Origin: Halorhabdus salina
Lineage (GTDB): Archaea > Halobacteriota > Halobacteria > Halobacteriales > Haloarculaceae
NCBI RefSeq assembly: GCF_013839425.1
Contig: NZ_JACDNP010000004.1
Coordinates: 1-64,000 of the forward strand
Direction of reading: 5' to 3'
DNA: 64,000 nt
Below, piece by piece: positions 61,454-64,000 of the stretch (its first letter is position 1; each line of letters starts with the position of its first letter). Under the pieces are notes generated by a model. That model was not told the origin of the DNA. It searched no databases and worked only from the letters and a program-made list of their open reading frames with translations. A program made the position numbers and the translations under genes.

Positions 61454-61515
61454 TACACAGAATCGACAGACGGCAGTATCGCACGCACATCAACGGAGGT
61501 GATGGACTGTGCTGA
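61450..61515 (+). CDS. Possible 21-aa micro-ORF between cassette genes
   Basis: ATG 61450 overlaps the preceding stop and the frame (MIHRIDRRQYRTHINGGDGL) ends inside the next gene's first codons. It may only be a coupling device: ribosomes reading it would finish at the next start, where a strong Shine-Dalgarno sequence is found. Confidence 0.3.
   Translation: MIHRIDRRQYRTHINGGDGLC
61495..61503 (+). promoter_or_regulatory. Strong Shine-Dalgarno sequence deciding a GTG start
   Basis: GGAGGTGAT is fully complementary to the 16S anti-Shine-Dalgarno and ends 5 nt before GTG 61509. Most genes in this window are leaderless, so an exact site inside an operon supports the GTG as the start of cassette protein E. 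Confidence 0.65.
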
Positions 61516-61928
61516 ACTGGCTCACTGGCCTCGGCCTCCCGATCCTCGCCGGCCTGGCCATCGTCGCGATCATCCTACTGTACGCGGTGATCGGGGCGAT
61601 CGTGGGCCGACGCGAGAACGAAGGCGTCGATCGGACGGCCGAACGCGCCGGCGACCGGATCGAGCGCGCGACGGGCGGCCTGCTTAGTGTGGGCCGCGTC
61701 GCACTCGCGACCGGGTTCAGCATCGTCATCATCGCTGCCCAAGAGGGCGGCACTCTCGTCGGAGAGCTCGGGTCAGTCCTGATGGACTTCCCACTGATCG
61801 CGTCGAATATAGCAGTCGCTGGCCTGGGCTATGCTGGCCTCAACGGCATCCTCAGCATCGGCCCCGTCCAGTTCGTGATCGTCGCGGGCCTGGTCTTCGT
61901 AATCGGGGTGGCAATCAGCAATGCGTAG
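61509..61928 (+). CDS. Cassette membrane protein E (3-4 TM)
   Basis: 139 aa from GTG 61509. TM helix 1 is LPILAGLAIVAIILLYAVIG; a basic stretch (RRENEGVDRTAERAGDRIER) lies on the cytosolic side; further helices follow (VALATGFSIVIIAAQEGGTL, VQFVIVAGLVFVIGVAIS). Its stop lies inside the next gene (ATGCGTAG). Confidence 0.72.
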   Translation: MLNWLTGLGLPILAGLAIVAIILLYAVIGAIVGRRENEGVDRTAERAGDRIERATGGLLSVGRVALATGFSIVIIAAQEGGTLVGELGSVLMDFPLIASNIAVAGLGYAGLNGILSIGPVQFVIVAGLVFVIGVAISNA

Positions 61929-62310
61929 CGTCATCCTCGCTGCGGAGTCGAGCAACCCGGTCAAACAGGTCGTCGCCTGGCTGATCGAGATGGCCAACCA
62001 GCTGGTCACGAACTGGCACACGACGCGCTCGATTGTCGCGTTCGTCGCGATCGCGATCATCGCGTACTGGACCCTCGAACGGTTCGGCGGCGAAGGTGAT
62101 GATCCAACGATCCGGTCGACCAGCTCGAGCGACACGGGCACGATGTCGTTCCTCATCTCTGGGATCTGGGCGGTAGCGTTCGTCGCCGGGATCGCAGCGC
62201 TGGCGATGTTCCCGGAGATCCGGAGTGGCAATCCGGTCGTGATCGGGTTGATCGTCGTCCCGCTTGTCATCCACTGGATCTTCGAGAAAGAGGAACGGGA
62301 GGACGTCTAA
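61921..62310 (+). CDS. Cassette membrane protein F (3 TM)
   Basis: 129 aa. TM helices around IVAFVAIAIIAYWTLERF, ISGIWAVAFVAGIAALAMF and PVVIGLIVVPLVIHWIFEK, the last followed by a charged end. It starts 8 nt before the stop of protein E. No homologue known to me. Confidence 0.7.
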   Translation: MRSVILAAESSNPVKQVVAWLIEMANQLVTNWHTTRSIVAFVAIAIIAYWTLERFGGEGDDPTIRSTSSSDTGTMSFLISGIWAVAFVAGIAALAMFPEIRSGNPVVIGLIVVPLVIHWIFEKEEREDV

Positions 62311-62311
62311 C

Positions 62312-62734
62312 ATGCCGAAGCTGAACGTTGACGTCGACGGCGAAGACGCCGTGACGTATCTCGACGAAATCGGTGACGGCCCGCTCGATCCGTCGGACGT
62401 CCTCGCGAAGCCGGTCCGCGGACAGGTGTTCGCTGTTCTCCTGTCGATCGTGATGGCGGGAGTCGGCGCGTACATGACGGTCCAGAGTGGGCTGATGTGG
62501 CTCCTCGTCGCTGGCTTCGGAGTCGCGATGACGTACGCCACTGGAGACGAGCTGTACTGCATGCTCGATGCAGACCACGACTGTTACACGTGCAAGCAGG
62601 AGATGGATCGCTGGCGAGCAGGGGAGGCTGACGAGGAGCACGACGCTGATCGTGGCGAGGATGCGGACTTCAAGGACTCGCTCCTGGATCGAGACGGTCT
62701 CTCGCTGTTCGAGACAGCAGGAGGCGATCAGTGA
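62312..62734 (+). CDS. Cassette protein G with cysteine cluster
   Basis: 140 aa from ATG 62312 (MPKLNVDVDGEDAVTYLDEI). Two central TM helices (FAVLLSIVMAGVGAYMTVQS, LMWLLVAGFGVAMTYATGD) are followed by LYCMLDADHDCYTCKQEMDR, whose Cys/His set may bind metal on the membrane surface, then an acidic tail. Its TGA overlaps the next ATG. Confidence 0.7.
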   Translation: MPKLNVDVDGEDAVTYLDEIGDGPLDPSDVLAKPVRGQVFAVLLSIVMAGVGAYMTVQSGLMWLLVAGFGVAMTYATGDELYCMLDADHDCYTCKQEMDRWRAGEADEEHDADRGEDADFKDSLLDRDGLSLFETAGGDQ

Positions 62735-64000
62735 TGCGCGGGCGTCGCGTCTTCGTCGCGATCGTCCTGGTCGCGATGACTGTGTCGGTCGTCGCACCGG
62801 CGGCGCTCGCGATGGCTCCAGCAGACACGTCGACGTCGTCGCCGACGCTGGACGATCTGCAGGTGCGACCGCAGCACCCGTCGAACGCGCCGGCGGCGGT
62901 CCGGATCCTGCCCGGGCAGTCGGGGCAGATCCAGCTCGAGTACGAGCCAGCCAACCCGCTCAAGTCGGGATTCCAGCCGATCCAGCACGGATCGACGCTG
63001 AATACGAACGAGATGCAGGTGTACTCGGTCCGGTTTGGAGAGCTGCAGAATGCCGAAGACGCGACGCTCGTCATCGCTTACTACAACGTCGAAGAGCGGA
63101 CGCGACAGACTCAGAACGGGACGATCACCGAGACGGTCGCGACCGATGTCGAAGTGCAGCGAGAAGCGATCTCACTACAGCAGGGGTACGAAGCGCAGAC
63201 TGTCTCGTTGCATCCCCATTACGACGAGTCGAAGCGGGTCGCGGCGTGGCTCGAGCTCGGTGGCGAGCGGATCGATGGCGTCTCCTGGGGGTTCCAACAC
63301 CGCTCAACACCGTCGACGCAGTCGGTGCAGATCTCGTCGCTCGGCGATGCGTGGTGGTTTAGTGCCAAGAACGTCCTTGGTCCTGGGGCGATCGGGATCC
63401 TCCTGGGACTATTCGGAGCCAGACGGACGCTCAAACGCACGGGTACGGGCCCGCGTATTGGGTGGCCGCTCTGGGCGGGACTGGTCGTCCTCTCGTCGAT
63501 CCTGCTCGTCTCGGGCTGGTTCTTCGAGACAGCGGTGATCCTCGCGAACCTCCCGATGCTGATGGGCGGGCTGCTCGGGCTCCTGGCCTACGCGGCCGGC
63601 CTCGTGACGCATCGTGACGTCATGACGATCGCGTTCGAGCGCGACGAGGTGAGCGAGGCACGGACCCTCCGTGATCCCGACCGCGAGGAGCCTCTCGAGG
63701 ACGACAGCATTCTGCCGGGCACTGGCCTGGATGCGTTCAAGGAGATCCTTTACGAGGATCAGATCCAGGTCCCGGCGATCCGGAACGAGGATTCAGACTT
63801 GCTGCTCCCGAAGCGGGGCATCAGACCGTTCCTCGCCCGGCTGTTCGCCGATCCGGCCCGTCTTTCAGACAAGCAGATTCGGACGCGCAAGAAGGTCGAC
63901 AAGGGACCGATCGACGAGAAGATCTACGTCGATCCGGAGTACGACGAGACGCTGGTCCACATCCCGGCCAGACTGACCTGGGACCCGCCACTCCGTAGGG
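62734..64000 (+). CDS. Large signal-peptide membrane protein, runs off the window
   Basis: At least 422 codons, open at the window edge. A signal peptide (VFVAIVLVAMTVSVVAPAALA) precedes an ectodomain of ~180 residues (IRILPGQSGQ-like start of a beta domain, VVIAYYNVEERTRQTQNGT-type strands). Three TM helices then follow (GAIGILLGLFGARR, LWAGLVVLSSILLVSGWFF, MLMGGLLGLLAYAAGLV) and a charged cytosolic part with FAERDEV-like and RKKVDKGPIDEKIYVDPEY sequence. The design, sensor outside and large inside domain, suits a membrane organiser or receptor. No family recognised. Confidence 0.7.
   Translation, partial: MRGRRVFVAIVLVAMTVSVVAPAALAMAPADTSTSSPTLDDLQVRPQHPSNAPAAVRILPGQSGQIQLEYEPANPLKSGFQPIQHGSTLNTNEMQVYSVRFGELQNAEDATLVIAYYNVEERTRQTQNGTITETVATDVEVQREAISLQQGYEAQTVSLHPHYDESKRVAAWLELGGERIDGVSWGFQHRSTPSTQSVQISSLGDAWWFSAKNVLGPGAIGILLGLFGARRTLKRTGTGPRIGWPLWAGLVVLSSILLVSGWFFETAVILANLPMLMGGLLGLLAYAAGLVTHRDVMTIAFERDEVSEARTLRDPDREEPLEDDSILPGTGLDAFKEILYEDQIQVPAIRNEDSDLLLPKRGIRPFLARLFADPARLSDKQIRTRKKVDKGPIDEKIYVDPEYDETLVHIPARLTWDPPLRR

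Overview
The window is haloarchaeal chromosome (class Halobacteria). The evidence is high-GC, acidic proteins, mostly leaderless gene starts, twin-arginine (Tat) lipoprotein signals, and clade-typical genes: CetZ tubulin, F420 biosynthesis, halocyanin, LysW carrier protein, NreA, NucS, MoaA and Orc1/Cdc6. A Haloarculaceae/Halorhabdus-like host is possible, but no marker here fixes the genus. No rRNA, intact tRNA or CRISPR array was seen.

Layout. 1-2.1 kb is an AT-rich accessory patch with two exported proteins and a broken lamin-tail-domain gene. 2.1-8.4 kb holds cofG, cofC, a membrane protein beside cetZ, a GT87-type glycosyltransferase and an atypical SDR. 8.5-12.5 kb has thymidylate kinase, a patch of decayed IS200/IS605-family (TnpB) elements, an EamA exporter, an Lrp regulator and an HtpX remnant. 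12.5-33.6 kb is mainly housekeeping: a geranylgeranyl-reductase-like flavoprotein, two DUF302 proteins, NreA, a nonsense-interrupted F420-type luciferase-like gene, Orc1/Cdc6, two peptidases, a nickel/cobalt ECF transporter (cbiMQO) divergent from nikR, TrmB divergent from an RND protein, NucS, MoaA and LysW.

33.6-48.6 kb is a respiratory nitrogen/sulfur region. Three transcription units (a DUF2249 pair, a 12-TM NnrS-like protein and nirK) carry the same 15-bp sequence CGAACATATTCGGCA, 37-39 nt before the start codon. It matches the CGAA-N4-TTCG box described for the anaerobic regulator NarO. In the same stretch a double-rhodanese/siroheme-reductase fusion is translationally coupled to an FrhB-type F420H2 dehydrogenase and a 46-aa CGC microprotein. 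This looks like a split relative of the methanogen F420-dependent sulfite reductase. Downstream of nirK a small protein is coupled to a radical-SAM-like protein that has lost the AdoMet cluster cysteines but kept its SPASM cysteines.

50.6 kb to the end is mobile DNA. A truncated SDR gene is followed by T-arm-like sequences and 12-bp repeats (probable integration scars), a tyrosine integrase with a coupled operon of small Zn-finger and membrane proteins, a divergent winged-helix regulator, a second catalytic-core-only integrase, an AbrB-like protein and iteron-like repeats. From 58.0 kb a tightly coupled cassette of membrane proteins, bounded by two large signal-peptide proteins, runs off the window. 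It may be a virus, plasmid-vesicle or secretion module that I do not recognise.
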